In this document: piece by piece, positions 17,407 to 25,434 of the stretch
Layout: each line of letters opens with the position of its first letter
Numbering within the stretch: position 1 is the first letter of the stretch
From: Streptomyces diacarni
Lineage (GTDB): Bacteria > Actinomycetota > Actinomycetes > Streptomycetales > Streptomycetaceae
Direction of reading: 5' to 3'
Assembly (NCBI RefSeq): GCF_003323715.1
Contig: NZ_QOIN01000049.1
Coordinates: forward strand, 45,003 to 109,002
DNA length: 64,000 bases
Notes under the pieces: generated by a model
What the model was told of the DNA's origin: nothing
The model's input: the letters and a program-made list of their open reading frames with translations, nothing else
Databases searched by the model: none
Translations under genes and position numbers: made by a program

Positions 17407-17512
17407 GCCCCATCCCCCCGTGAGGCCGCAGCGGCCCCCTCGGGAGGCCGCCCCGCGCGGCGGCGACTAGACTCGGCAAAGTCCCAGAACACCGCCCAAG
17501 GAGAGCCGCCCC

Positions 17513-17614
17513 GTGCTTGAGGCATTCTTCACCGCCCTGATGGTCCTCGTCTGCATCGGCACCGTGGCCTTCGCCGGGCTGACCTTCAAGAAGCTGTACC
17601 AGGGTCAGCGCTGA
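17513..17614 (+). CDS. 33-residue single-span membrane protein
   Basis: A short ORF with GTG start and AAGGAGAG nine bases upstream, reading MLEAFFTALMVLVCIGTVAF then AGLTFKKLYQGQR. One hydrophobic helix followed by a basic tail predicts an N-out, C-in membrane peptide. The strong ribosome site and coding-like GC3 support it as real. It ends 47 bases before the nitrobindin-like gene. Its function is not known. Confidence 0.7.
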   Translation: MLEAFFTALMVLVCIGTVAFAGLTFKKLYQGQR

Positions 17615-17661
17615 GCGCGGCCCCCAGCTGACCCGGACCTTCGAGACGACTTGAGCGCATC

Positions 17662-18246
17662 ATGATCGAGATTCCGTCCGACCTGCACCCGGACCTCGTC
17701 CCCCTCGCCTTCCTGCTCGGCAACTGGACCGGGGCGGGAGTGGCCGCCCTCGACGAGGGACAGAGCGAGGGCCAGAGCGAGAAGAAGTGCAACTTCGGGC
17801 AGGAGGTCACCTTCACCCACGACGGGCGTGACTTCCTGGAGTACTTCTCGCACACCTGGGAGCTGGACGGGGAGGGCAAGAAGGTCCGCCCGCTGGAGAC
17901 CGAGACGGGGTACTGGCGGATCGGCAGGGACCGCAGGGTCGAGGTCGTGATGATCCGCGACCAGGGCATCGCGGAGGTCTGGTACGGGGAGCTGGCCGAC
18001 AAGAAGCCGCAGATCGACCTGGCGACGGACGCGGTGGCGCGTACCGAGGCGGCGGGCGAGTACAGCGGCGGGAAGCGGCTGTACGGCTACGTGAACGGCG
18101 ACCTGATGTGGGTGGGCGAGAAGGCCACGCCGCAGACGCCGCTGCACCCCTACATGTCGGCGCAGCTGAAGAAGGTCGTCGACCCCAAGGAGTGGGCGAA
18201 GGACGTCGTGGACCTGCCGGACGACGGTATCGCCTTCTTCCGCTGA
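17662..18246 (+). CDS. FABP/nitrobindin-like heme-binding beta-barrel protein
   Basis: 194 residues. The N-terminal LAFLLGNWTGAG carries the GxWxGxG signature of nitrobindins, and QTPLHPYMSAQLKKV near the C-terminus holds a His placed like the proximal heme ligand. Nitrobindins bind ferric heme and scavenge or isomerise nitric oxide and peroxynitrite. Strands alternate regularly (EYFSHTWELDG, YWRIGRDRRVEVVMI, YGYVNGDLMWVG). Two hairpins follow the stop. The heme role is by family only. Confidence 0.85.
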   Translation: MIEIPSDLHPDLVPLAFLLGNWTGAGVAALDEGQSEGQSEKKCNFGQEVTFTHDGRDFLEYFSHTWELDGEGKKVRPLETETGYWRIGRDRRVEVVMIRDQGIAEVWYGELADKKPQIDLATDAVARTEAAGEYSGGKRLYGYVNGDLMWVGEKATPQTPLHPYMSAQLKKVVDPKEWAKDVVDLPDDGIAFFR

Positions 18247-18261
18247 GTACAGCCGACCGCG

Positions 18262-18293
18262 GCCTGGTGCCGCGTCACAGTGCGGCACCAGGC
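18262..18293 (+). terminator. hairpin after the nitrobindin-like gene
   Basis: Perfect 12-base arms GCCTGGTGCCGC and GCGGCACCAGGC enclose an 8-base loop, 15 bases after the stop. There is no T-run, as is common for Streptomyces terminators. Confidence 0.75.
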
Positions 18294-18326
18294 GTCTCAG
18301 CGGTGTCACGATTGTGAAAGCTGTGC

Positions 18327-18365
18327 AAGAGCCGTTTTCCGGTCAGCAGCCGGAAAGCGGCTCTT
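18327..18365 (+). terminator. second hairpin upstream of the surface protein gene
   Basis: Arms AAGAGCCG/CGGCTCTT and TTTCCGG/CCGGAAA are joined by one G-T wobble, with a 7-base loop. It lies about 30 bases beyond the previous hairpin and 230 bases before the sortase-type surface protein, so it reinforces termination or stabilises a transcript end. Confidence 0.7.
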
Positions 18366-18594
18366 CGGCTTCTCCGGGTTCTTTTCCCGCCGGCATTCGA
18401 GCAGGTCACAGGCGCTCGTCGCACGCTACCGGACGGTCGGTTCACCGTCCGCGAGCGGAGCTAATGCGTACCCCTGAGTGATAAGAATGGCGTTAATCCA
18501 TTCACCGGCACGGGCCCCGGCGGCCCTCAGCGCGTGTGTTCCCGCACGCTTCCGCCGCCGCGCCCGGCCGCCCAACGGGGAAAAGGCTCTTTCT

Positions 18595-19404
18595 GTGAAT
18601 CGTTCCCGCATCACTTCCGCCGCCGCCACCGTCGCCCTCCTCGGCGGCCTGGCCGCCACCCAGGTGGCCACCGCGGCAGGCGCGTTCGCCTACGACAGCG
18701 GCGCCGAGCTGAATGTCGGCCTCACGTCGGGCATCCTCTACGACAAGAACTCCGGCAAGGTCCTCGGCGACGGCATCGGCGGCAACTTCGGCAACCACGG
18801 GCCCGAGGCCACCACGGCCACCGTCACGGTGACCGCCGTCAAGAACGTCACCTTCACCGCCAAGCCGAAGGTCGACAAGGGCGCCGTGAAGTCCTGGAGC
18901 GCCAAGAAGGTCGTCATCGTGGCCGAGCTGGCCGCCGACGGCGACGCCCTGGAGAACATGGACCTCCCGGCCAGCCTCTCCGGCAAGAAGCAGACGCTGC
19001 GCGCCGAGATCAAGGGCGACAAGAGCGACCCCGACACCAGCAACAACAGCGTCACCCAGACCTACAGCGTCGACGCGACCAAGCCCAAGCCGACCGAGAA
19101 GCCCACCGAGAAGCCGACGCAGAAGCCGACGGACGAGCCGAGCGAGAAGCCGTCCGAGAAGCCCACCCACAAGCCCACCGAGAAGCCGTCGCAAAAGCCC
19201 GGCGACGACTCCTCCGACGACGCCAACACCCCGGCGCCCGCCGGTGGTACGGACAAGGGCAGCGGCTCGGGCGGCGGCGACCTGGCCGAGACCGGTGGCG
19301 GCTCCAACACCCCGCTGCTCGTCGGCGGCGCGGGCGCCCTCGTCGTGATCGGCGGCGCGGCCGTGTTCCTGGCCAAGCGGAAGAAGACCGCCGCCCAGAA
19401 CTGA
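18595..19404 (+). CDS. secreted LAETG-type sortase substrate with Lys-Pro-Thr-Glu repeats
   Basis: 269 residues from a GTG start. The signal peptide (RITSAAATVALLGGLAATQV ... AGAFA) precedes a beta-rich domain of about 140 residues. Next is a spacer of about ten four-residue units of the type KPTE/KPSE/KPTQ, then an acidic Gly/Ser stretch. The C-terminus has the sorting signal LAETG, a hydrophobic span (PLLVGGAGALVVIGGAAVFL) and a basic tail KRKK. Class E sortases of Streptomyces accept LAxTG, so cell-wall anchoring is expected. The tetrad spacer would span the wall. The gene lies between two hairpins and nur. The ligand is unknown. Confidence 0.85.
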   Translation: MNRSRITSAAATVALLGGLAATQVATAAGAFAYDSGAELNVGLTSGILYDKNSGKVLGDGIGGNFGNHGPEATTATVTVTAVKNVTFTAKPKVDKGAVKSWSAKKVVIVAELAADGDALENMDLPASLSGKKQTLRAEIKGDKSDPDTSNNSVTQTYSVDATKPKPTEKPTEKPTQKPTDEPSEKPSEKPTHKPTEKPSQKPGDDSSDDANTPAPAGGTDKGSGSGGGDLAETGGGSNTPLLVGGAGALVVIGGAAVFLAKRKKTAAQN

Positions 19405-19487
19405 TCCCGCGGCTCGATCTCTTCCGGTAGGGCGGGTCCGGGTGCCACGGGGGCACCCGGACCCGCACCGCTTCTACACTGGACCTC

Positions 19488-19934
19488 GTGGCTACCACCG
19501 ACTGGCAAAGCGATCTTCGGGCGCGCGGATACCGGCTCACCCCGCAGCGCCAGCTCGTGCTGGAGGCCGTGGACAAACTGGAGCACTCCACTCCGGACGA
19601 CATCCTCGCCGAGGTCCGCCGCACGGCGGGCAGCGTCAACATCTCGACGGTCTACCGCACCCTGGAGCTCCTGGAGGAGCTGGGCCTGGTCTCCCACGCC
19701 CACCTCGGCCACGGCGCCCCCACCTACCACCTGGCCGACCGCCACCACCACATGCACCTGGTGTGCCGGGACTGCACGGACGTGATCGAGGCCGATCTGT
19801 CCGAGGCCGAGCCCTTCACCGCCCGGTTGCGCGAGCGCTTCGGCTTCGACACCGACATGAAGCACTTCGCGATCTTCGGGCGGTGCGCCACGTGCCGGGC
19901 GAAGGCCGAGGAGAGCGAGGAAGGACCGTCGTAG
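19488..19934 (+). CDS. nur: nickel-responsive Fur-family regulator Nur
   Basis: 148 residues that match S. coelicolor Nur closely as I remember it: DLRARGYRLTPQRQLVLEAV, ISTVYRTLELLEELGLVSHA and DTDMKHFAIFGRC. The cluster DRHHHMHLVCRDC contains the His residues that form the nickel-specific site. Nur represses nickel uptake genes and the iron SOD gene sodF when nickel is plentiful. The expected structural Cys pairs are present (CRDC, CATC). The start is GTG at 19488, and the YgfZ-like gene follows after 9 bases. No Nur box was identified upstream. Confidence 0.9.
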   Translation: MATTDWQSDLRARGYRLTPQRQLVLEAVDKLEHSTPDDILAEVRRTAGSVNISTVYRTLELLEELGLVSHAHLGHGAPTYHLADRHHHMHLVCRDCTDVIEADLSEAEPFTARLRERFGFDTDMKHFAIFGRCATCRAKAEESEEGPS

Positions 19935-19943
19935 GCTGGGCGT

Positions 19944-20969
19944 ATGTCCTCCAGCAGTCCGAGCACCCCGAGCAGCGGCCCAGCCCCTGCCGCCACCCCC
20001 AGCCCCCTGCTCACGCTGCCGGGCGCCGTCGCCGCCGAGGCACCCGACGAGGGTGTCGCCGCCCACTACGGCGACCTGTTCAAGGAGCAGCGCGCACTCG
20101 CCGACGGCACCGGCTTCGTGGACCTCTCGCACCGCGGTGTGGTCACCGTCTCCGGTGACGACCGCCTCACCTGGCTGCACCTGCTGCTCACCCAGCACGT
20201 CGAGCGGCTCCCGGCCCGGCAGGCCACCGAGGCGCTGATCCTCTCCGCCAACGGGCACATCGAACAGGAACTCCAGCTCGTCGACGACGGGGCGACGGTG
20301 TGGATGCACACCGAACCGGGCAAACAGGGCGAACTGCTGGCCTATCTGGAGAGCATGCGCTTCTTCTACCGGGTGGAGATCGCCGACCGGACGAGCGAGA
20401 TCGCCGTCGTCCACCTGCCCGCGGGATCCATCGCCGAGGTGCCCGCGAGCGTCCACGCCGTACGCGAGACCGCCCACGGGCGCGACCTGTTCCTGCCGCG
20501 CGCCGAGCTGACCGCGTTCGCCGCCTCCCACACGCCCGCGGTGGGCGTGCTGGCCCACGAGGCCCTGCGGGTCGAGGAGCGGCGGCCCCGCCTCGGCATG
20601 GAGACCGATCACCGGACCATCCCCCACGAAGTGGGCTGGATCGGCTCCGCCGTGCATCTGGAGAAGGGCTGCTACCGCGGCCAGGAAACCGTCGCCCGCG
20701 TCCACAACCTGGGGAAACCGCCGCGCCGCCTGGTCTTCCTCCACCTGGACGGCAGCGAGGTGCGGCTGCCGGCGCACGGCGACGCGGTGCGGCTGGCCGC
20801 CACCGGACTGGAGGGACGGCAGATCGGCTTCGTCACCACCTCGGCCCGCCACCACGAGCTGGGGCCGATCGCGCTGGCCCTGGTCAAGCGGAACATCGCC
20901 CCCGACGCGGAACTCATCGTGGGCCCCGACGCCACGGCGGCCGCCCAGGAAACCGTCGTCGCCCCGTAG
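19944..20969 (+). CDS. YgfZ/GcvT-type folate-binding protein
   Basis: 341 residues. The family motif KGCYRGQETVARVHN, with the functional Cys in K-G-C-Y-x-G-Q-E, is in the C-terminal half. The N-terminal half reads FVDLSHRGVVTVSGDDRLTW and WLHLLLTQHVERLP. YgfZ proteins bind tetrahydrofolate and help repair or assemble iron-sulfur enzymes. A Ser/Pro-rich N-terminus of about 25 residues is extra. It starts 9 bases after nur in an operon-like arrangement and is closed by a bidirectional hairpin. Confidence 0.88.
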   Translation: MSSSSPSTPSSGPAPAATPSPLLTLPGAVAAEAPDEGVAAHYGDLFKEQRALADGTGFVDLSHRGVVTVSGDDRLTWLHLLLTQHVERLPARQATEALILSANGHIEQELQLVDDGATVWMHTEPGKQGELLAYLESMRFFYRVEIADRTSEIAVVHLPAGSIAEVPASVHAVRETAHGRDLFLPRAELTAFAASHTPAVGVLAHEALRVEERRPRLGMETDHRTIPHEVGWIGSAVHLEKGCYRGQETVARVHNLGKPPRRLVFLHLDGSEVRLPAHGDAVRLAATGLEGRQIGFVTTSARHHELGPIALALVKRNIAPDAELIVGPDATAAAQETVVAP

Positions 20970-21000
20970 ACACCGCCGTCGCGCCCTGGATCCGGTCCGC

Positions 21001-21038
21001 CTGCTCTTCCCCGCCCCCCGAGGGCGGGGAAAGAGCAG
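21001..21038. terminator. bidirectional hairpin between the YgfZ-like gene and dtd
   Basis: Arms CTGCTCTTCCCCGCCC and GGGCGGGGAAAGAGCAG pair with one bulged A. It sits between two convergent genes, 3 bases from the dtd stop. Confidence 0.85.
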
Positions 21039-21041
21039 GCG

Positions 21042-21467
21042 TCAGACCTCCAGCAACACCGTGAAGGGGCCGTCGTTCGTCAGGGACACCTTCATGTCGG
21101 CCCCGAACTCGCCGGTGGCGACCTCGGCACCCAACTCCCGCAGCCTGGCGACCACTTCCTCGACCAGCGGCTCGGCGGCCTCGCCCGGCGCCGCGCCGTT
21201 CCACGTCGGCCTGCGGCCCTTACGCGCGTCACCGTAGAGAGTGAACTGACTGATCACCAGCAGCGGCGCTCCGACATCCGAACACGACTTCTCCCCGTGC
21301 AGAATCCGTACGGACCACACCTTGCGCGCGAGCTGCGCCGCCTTCTCCTTCGTGTCCTCGTGCGTGACCCCGACCAGCACGCACAGGCCCTCGCCGACTA
21401 TCCGACCAACTGTCCGGCCCTCCACGGTGACGCTCGCGCCGTCCACTCTCTGCACCACTGCTCGCAT
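21042..21467 (-). CDS. dtd: D-aminoacyl-tRNA deacylase
   Basis: 141 residues, the standard DTD length, starting MRAVVQRVDGASVTVEGRTV. The catalytic SQFTLYGDARKGRRP block is present, and the Gly-cisPro motif reads NDGPFTVLLEV. DTD hydrolyses D-amino acids, and glycine mischarged on tRNA-Ala, from tRNA as a proofreading step in the cytoplasm. It is a single gene divergent from rsiG. Confidence 0.95.
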   Translation of the reverse strand: MRAVVQRVDGASVTVEGRTVGRIVGEGLCVLVGVTHEDTKEKAAQLARKVWSVRILHGEKSCSDVGAPLLVISQFTLYGDARKGRRPTWNGAAPGEAAEPLVEEVVARLRELGAEVATGEFGADMKVSLTNDGPFTVLLEV

Positions 21468-21629
21468 GCCGCCCATCATGCCGCCCCGCCCCCCGAGGCG
21501 GGACGCGGCCGCCATGCGGGCGGGTGACCGGTGCGAACGGGGGGCACTCAGTGGCACGATGCGCACACGCGGTGCGTTCAGCACGTGCCGCGCGAGCTAC
21601 CGCGGACGGGGATGAGGGGACACAAGCCC

Positions 21630-22184
21630 ATGAGCACAACCGGTGCGGGCCGGGCTCACACACCACGACAGCCCGGAGGCGGAGCCTCGGGACGGCTGCC
21701 GGAGGAGAACCGGCCTGACCTGCTCACGCTGAGCCTGCCCGAGCTGCGCGCCCTCAGGCGCGAGGCCCAGCAGGACGAGGCGGATCTGAGCTACGTCCGC
21801 AGACTGCTCCAGGGGCGGATCGACATCCTCCGCGCCGAGCTGGCCCGGCGCAGCTCCGCGGGGTCACCACTGCTGGACCTGCTGCCGCAGATCCTCACCG
21901 ACAACCCGGCGGGCCACCGCTCCGCGCGCCATGTGACTCTCGCCGCACCGCGCGGTGAGAAGTACCGGGCACTGGCCGAGACGATGCTGGCCGAGGTGGA
22001 GCTGAGCGACCTGGCGGCCCGCACGGACACCGAGCTGCACGAGGCCATGGCACGGCTGGTCGGGTACGAGAGCCAAGTCTCGGGGCGCCGCCAGGGATTG
22101 CAGCGCACCGCCGACGGGTGCAGCACCGAGATCGCCCGCCGCTACCGGGAGGGGGAGGCGCAGGTGGACGACCTGCTGCCGTGA
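21630..22184 (+). CDS. rsiG: RsiG, c-di-GMP-dependent anti-sigma factor for WhiG
   Basis: 184 residues forming a long helical hairpin. Both helices carry the exact signature E(X)3S(X)2R(X)3Q(X)3D: EADLSYVRRLLQGRID in the first and ESQVSGRRQGLQRTAD in the second. This duplicated motif is diagnostic of Streptomyces RsiG, which binds two c-di-GMP molecules and then sequesters the sporulation sigma factor WhiG. The gene is preceded by AGGGGA and lies downstream of the divergent dtd gene, as in other Streptomyces. It ties this region to the timing of sporulation. Confidence 0.95.
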   Translation: MSTTGAGRAHTPRQPGGGASGRLPEENRPDLLTLSLPELRALRREAQQDEADLSYVRRLLQGRIDILRAELARRSSAGSPLLDLLPQILTDNPAGHRSARHVTLAAPRGEKYRALAETMLAEVELSDLAARTDTELHEAMARLVGYESQVSGRRQGLQRTADGCSTEIARRYREGEAQVDDLLP

Positions 22185-22321
22185 CCGGCCGACGGCCGCC
22201 CGGCCCGCTGCGCGGGCCGGGGGCGCGCGTTTCGCGGGTCGTCCGGTGCGGTTACGGTGAGGGGTCACGAATGCCGCAACCCCGTACGCCGGTACGCCGA
22301 ACATCACCGGAAGGTCCCGAG

Positions 22322-23272
22322 ATGCCCGACATACTCCCCGTGCTCGCCGAGGTCGTCAGGTCCGGCTTCACCGAGGGGCGGCACCGGGGTTCGCTGGTGG
22401 TGCTGGCGGCGGACGGCAGCGTCACCTGCGCGCTGGGCGACCCGGAGGCGCCGGTCTTCCCCCGCTCGGCGAACAAGCCCTTCCAGGCCTCCGCCGTGCT
22501 GCGCTCCGGCCTCGAGCTGTCTGGTGAGCGGCTGGCACTGGCCGCCGCGAGCCACTCGGCGGAGCCCTTCCACCTCGACCTGGTGCGCACGATGCTCGCC
22601 GAGCACGGACTGGCCGAGTCCCACCTGCGGTGCCCGGCCTCCCTCCCGCTGGACGACGAGGAGAGCGAGGCCTTCCTCGCCGCCGGACACACCCGCACCC
22701 CGCTGGCCATGGACTGCTCGGGCAAGCACACCGCCATGCTCGCCGCCTGCCAGGCCGCGGGATGGCCGCTGGAGAGCTACCTCGACCCCGGCCATCCCCT
22801 GCAGAAGCTGGTCCGCGCCACCCTGGAGGAGGCCACCGGCGACCCGGTGGCGCACGTCGGCGTCGACGGCTGCGGCGCCCCGCTGATGGCCGTCTCACTG
22901 ACCGGCCTGGCCCGCGGCTTCCGCGCGCTGGCCCTGGCGCCCGAAGACTCCCCCGAGGGACGGGTCGCCGAGGCGATGCGCGCCCACCCCGAGTACGTCG
23001 GCGGTACCCGTCGGCACGACACCTGGCTGATGCGGGAGCTGCCCGGATGCGTCAGCAAGATGGGCGCCGAAGCGGTGCAGGGGGTCGCGCTGCCGGACGG
23101 ACAGGCCCTCGCCTTCAAGGTGGAGGACGGCGCGAGCAGGGCGCTCGGCCCCGTCGTGGCACGCGCCCTGTCCGTCCACATGGGAGCGAGCGCACCCGTA
23201 CTCGAACGCCTCTCGACGGTCCCGGTCCTGGGCGGCGGCGTCCGAGTCGGCGAGGTCCGCGCCGCGTTCTGA
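22322..23272 (+). CDS. asparaginase (AnsA/COG4448 type)
   Basis: 316 residues of the rhizobial/thermolabile asparaginase II family, not the E. coli type. Conserved blocks are VVRSGFTEGRHRGSLVVLAADG, FPRSANKPFQASAVLRSG, AAASHSAEPFHLDLV, MDCSGKHTAMLAAC and VDGCGAPLMAVSLTG. The first Ser/Lys-containing block (SANKP) and the second (SGKH) carry the catalytic Ser-Lys pairs of the family. It hydrolyses L-asparagine to aspartate and ammonia in the cytoplasm. The start at 22322 follows a GGAAGG ribosome site. Confidence 0.9.
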   Translation: MPDILPVLAEVVRSGFTEGRHRGSLVVLAADGSVTCALGDPEAPVFPRSANKPFQASAVLRSGLELSGERLALAAASHSAEPFHLDLVRTMLAEHGLAESHLRCPASLPLDDEESEAFLAAGHTRTPLAMDCSGKHTAMLAACQAAGWPLESYLDPGHPLQKLVRATLEEATGDPVAHVGVDGCGAPLMAVSLTGLARGFRALALAPEDSPEGRVAEAMRAHPEYVGGTRRHDTWLMRELPGCVSKMGAEAVQGVALPDGQALAFKVEDGASRALGPVVARALSVHMGASAPVLERLSTVPVLGGGVRVGEVRAAF

Positions 23273-23469
23273 TCCGCGCCGGGTTCTGATACGCGCCGCG
23301 TCCTGCGAGGTCGACGGCTCGCGAGGAGCCAGGTGCTCGTGGGGAGCCAGGTGCTCGCGAGGAGCCGGGTGCTCGCGGGAGGCCGGTGTTTGCCGGCGCT
23401 CGGGAGGCCGGCGTTCGACGCTCCGGAAACCCGGATGCGGGCGCAGGGCCGCGCGCCTAGCGTGACCGC
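23273..23469. repeat. short imperfect direct repeats before the Eis-like gene
   Basis: Around 23320-23425 the units AGGAGCCAGGTGCTCG, GGGGAGCCAGGTGCTCG and AGGAGCCGGGTGCTCG run in tandem, followed by two GGGAGGCCGGTGTT-like variants. At least three copies of an 18-20-base unit are visible. Each contains a small inverted repeat (GAGC/GCTC). No gene lies here. Confidence 0.65.
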
Positions 23470-24756
23470 ATGGCGAACGGTCTCCAGATCCGCACCCTGG
23501 CCTCCCCCGACGACTTCCCCGAGTGGCTGCGCGCCGTCGCCACCGGCTTCTTCCGCGGCCCCGCCGTGAGCGCCGAGGAGGCCGCGGTCCGCAGGCAGGG
23601 CCTCGACACCCCGGCCGCGCTGGACCGCACACAGGGCGCCTACGACGGGGCCAGGTGCGTGGCCACGTTCCGTACGACGCCGCAGGAGTTGACCGTGCCG
23701 GGCGGCGCCGTGCTGCCCGCGTGTGCCGTCACCGCCGTCACCGTCTCCCCCACGCACCGCAGGCGTGGCCTGTTGACGGCGATGATGGCGAACGCGCTGG
23801 ACGCCGCGAAGGAGCGGGGGGACGCCTGCGCCAGCCTGATCGCCGCCGAGTACCCGATCTATGGGCGCTACGGCTTCGGACCCGCCGCCGGGGCCACCGA
23901 GTGGGAGGTCCACGTCGCCCGCACGGGCCTCGACCGGCGGTACGCGGGCCCCGCCGACGCGGGGGACGGCGGGCGGGTGGACCTGGAGGACGCCGCCAGT
24001 TTCCGCGCGTCGATGCCCGCGGTCCACGCGCGGTTCCGCGCCGGTGCGCACCGCCAGGGCGCCATCGACAGGAACGAGAAGTGGTGGCGGGTGGCCACCG
24101 GGGAACTGCGCTACCCCGACGACGGCTTCACCGCGCCGTTCCACGCGGTCTACCGCGATGCCGAGGGCCGCCCGCAGGGCGGGGTGACCTACGCCTCCGA
24201 CAACGTGTGGCAGGCCAAGCAGCCCGAACAGACCCTCACGGTCAGCGACCTGTTCGCCACCACGGCTGCCGGCGAGGCCGCGCTGTGGCGGTACGTCCTG
24301 GCGATGGACTGGGTCCAGCGGGTGCGGACGGGGCTGCGGGCCCCCGACGACGTACTGCCCCTGCTGCTGCCCGACCCGCGTGCCGCGCGCACCGTCAGCC
24401 ACACCGACTGGCTGTGGATCCGCCCGCTGGACGTACCGCGCATGCTGACGGCCCGCACCTACGCGGGCGCCGGCACCTCCCTGGTCCTGGACGTGCGCGA
24501 CAAGGACGGTTACGCGGCCGGCAGGTTCCGCCTGGAGACGGGCGGGCCGCGGAGCGCGGCCCAGTGCACCGCCACCCGCGAGGAACCCGACCTCACCCTC
24601 GACGTCGCACAACTCGCCGCCCTCTACCTGGGCGACGAGTCGGCCGTGCGGCTCGCCGCCCTGGGGCTGCTGGCCGGTCATCGCGAGGGGGCCGTCGAGC
24701 GGGCGGACGCGCTGTTCCGCACCGCGCGGCGGCCATGGTGCCCGGACATGTTCTGA
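23470..24756 (+). CDS. Eis-like GNAT N-acetyltransferase
   Basis: 428 residues. It has the Eis layout of an N-terminal GNAT (VTAVTVSPTHRRRGLLTAMM acetyl-CoA loop; YGRYGFGPAAGATEWEV), a central linker GNAT (GGVTYASDNVWQAKQPEQTL) and an SCP2-like C-terminal domain. The chain ends in Asp-Met-Phe, and in Eis the C-terminal Phe carboxylate acts as a catalytic base. Such enzymes acetylate aminoglycosides or lysines. Since no Eis-activating regulator is adjacent, a housekeeping role is possible. It is transcribed alone and ends about 150 bases before a strong hairpin. Confidence 0.88.
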   Translation: MANGLQIRTLASPDDFPEWLRAVATGFFRGPAVSAEEAAVRRQGLDTPAALDRTQGAYDGARCVATFRTTPQELTVPGGAVLPACAVTAVTVSPTHRRRGLLTAMMANALDAAKERGDACASLIAAEYPIYGRYGFGPAAGATEWEVHVARTGLDRRYAGPADAGDGGRVDLEDAASFRASMPAVHARFRAGAHRQGAIDRNEKWWRVATGELRYPDDGFTAPFHAVYRDAEGRPQGGVTYASDNVWQAKQPEQTLTVSDLFATTAAGEAALWRYVLAMDWVQRVRTGLRAPDDVLPLLLPDPRAARTVSHTDWLWIRPLDVPRMLTARTYAGAGTSLVLDVRDKDGYAAGRFRLETGGPRSAAQCTATREEPDLTLDVAQLAALYLGDESAVRLAALGLLAGHREGAVERADALFRTARRPWCPDMF

Positions 24757-24903
24757 CGGTGTTCTGACGCGTGTTCGGCACCCGGTTCGGAAGGATGTTC
24801 TGACAGTGTTCCGGCCCGGGGAGCAGGGGTCGTGGGGCCGTCCACCGCGCGCGTGAGGGGCGGGGCGTGGTGCCGCCACCGCGTGGGCCGGCGTGCCGGT
24901 TTC

Positions 24904-24963
24904 CGTCATCAAGCCGCCTTCCCCCGTGGCGTGGGTGAGTGGGAGGGGAAGGCGGCATGACGG
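24904..24963. terminator. long bidirectional hairpin after the Eis-like gene
   Basis: Arms GCCGCCTTCCCC (24913-24924) and GGGGAAGGCGGC (24945-24956) are extended outside by CCGTCAT/ATGACGG. It stands between the convergent Eis-like gene and the small membrane protein gene. Confidence 0.8.
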
Positions 24964-24990
24964 CGACCGCCCGCCGTGGGGGCGGGACGG

Positions 24991-25173
24991 TCAGGGATGC
25001 AGCAGCAGCGTGGCGAGCACCAGCGCGCCGGCGGTGCTGCATCCGGTGTGCCTGGCCTTGAGGCCGATACTCAGCAACAGGAACCCGGCGAGGCCGAGGA
25101 CCCCGAAGCGCACCTGGACGAGCTGTTCGAAGAAGACGACGGCTGCTGCGACGGCGAGCGCGAGGAGCGGCAT
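24991..25173 (-). CDS. 60-residue two-span membrane protein
   Basis: It starts MPLLALAVAAAVVFFEQLVQ after a GGAGGG ribosome site and has two hydrophobic helices (MPLLALAVAAAVVFF; GVLGLAGFLLLSIGL) and a third weak one at the end (AGALVLATLLLH). It is divergent from the GntR regulator gene and shares its regulatory region, so the regulator may control it. No family is recognised. Confidence 0.75.
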   Translation of the reverse strand: MPLLALAVAAAVVFFEQLVQVRFGVLGLAGFLLLSIGLKARHTGCSTAGALVLATLLLHP

Positions 25174-25331
25174 GGCGATCCCTCCTTCTCAGGCACGGGA
25201 AGAACGGCTGTGCTGGAGGTACGGGGTGCGCCCATGCGTCGTCGAACGGGCGGATCGTGTCGTCGAACGGGCGAGCGACTCGGGGCCGGCAGACCGAGAC
25301 ATGTCGTGACCAACTTTGCGGTGTGCGTGGC

Positions 25332-25348
25332 GAGTTGGCGACCAACTC
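25332..25348. promoter_or_regulatory. candidate GntR operator, perfect 7-3-7 inverted repeat
   Basis: GAGTTGG-CGA-CCAACTC lies about 90 bases before the gntR-type start in the divergent region shared with the small membrane protein gene. The size and AT-richness relative to neighbours suit a GntR dimer. Confidence 0.55.
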
Positions 25349-25363
25349 ACCTTATGCATTCCC

Positions 25364-25399
25364 AGTTGTCCGCCATCCGAAAACCGCTGACGGACAACT
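25364..25399. promoter_or_regulatory. second inverted repeat in the GntR promoter region
   Basis: Arms AGTTGTCCG and CGGACAACT are separated by 18 bases. The right arm overlaps the expected promoter of the regulator gene, whose start at 25435 is preceded closely by TAGGGT. With the 25332-25348 repeat it may form a paired operator sharing the AGTTG core. Confidence 0.5.
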
Positions 25400-25434
25400 G
25401 CCGCACTTTTCCGCGAAGTTGTAGGGTCGGCGGT

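Larger units (their letters stand above)
18247..18594 (+). other. 348-bp intergenic region before the surface protein
   Basis: It holds the two hairpins (18262-18293, 18327-18365) and then an AT-richer stretch around 18470-18500 (TGATAAGAATGGCGTTAATCC), the likely promoter area of the surface protein. The ribosome site GGGGAAAAGG lies at 18577-18586. No other gene was seen. Confidence 0.6.

Noticed and set aside
22777..24912. 711-codon minus-strand frame over the asparaginase and Eis-like genes
   Set aside because: Antisense shadow with low-complexity Gly/Gln/Val composition.
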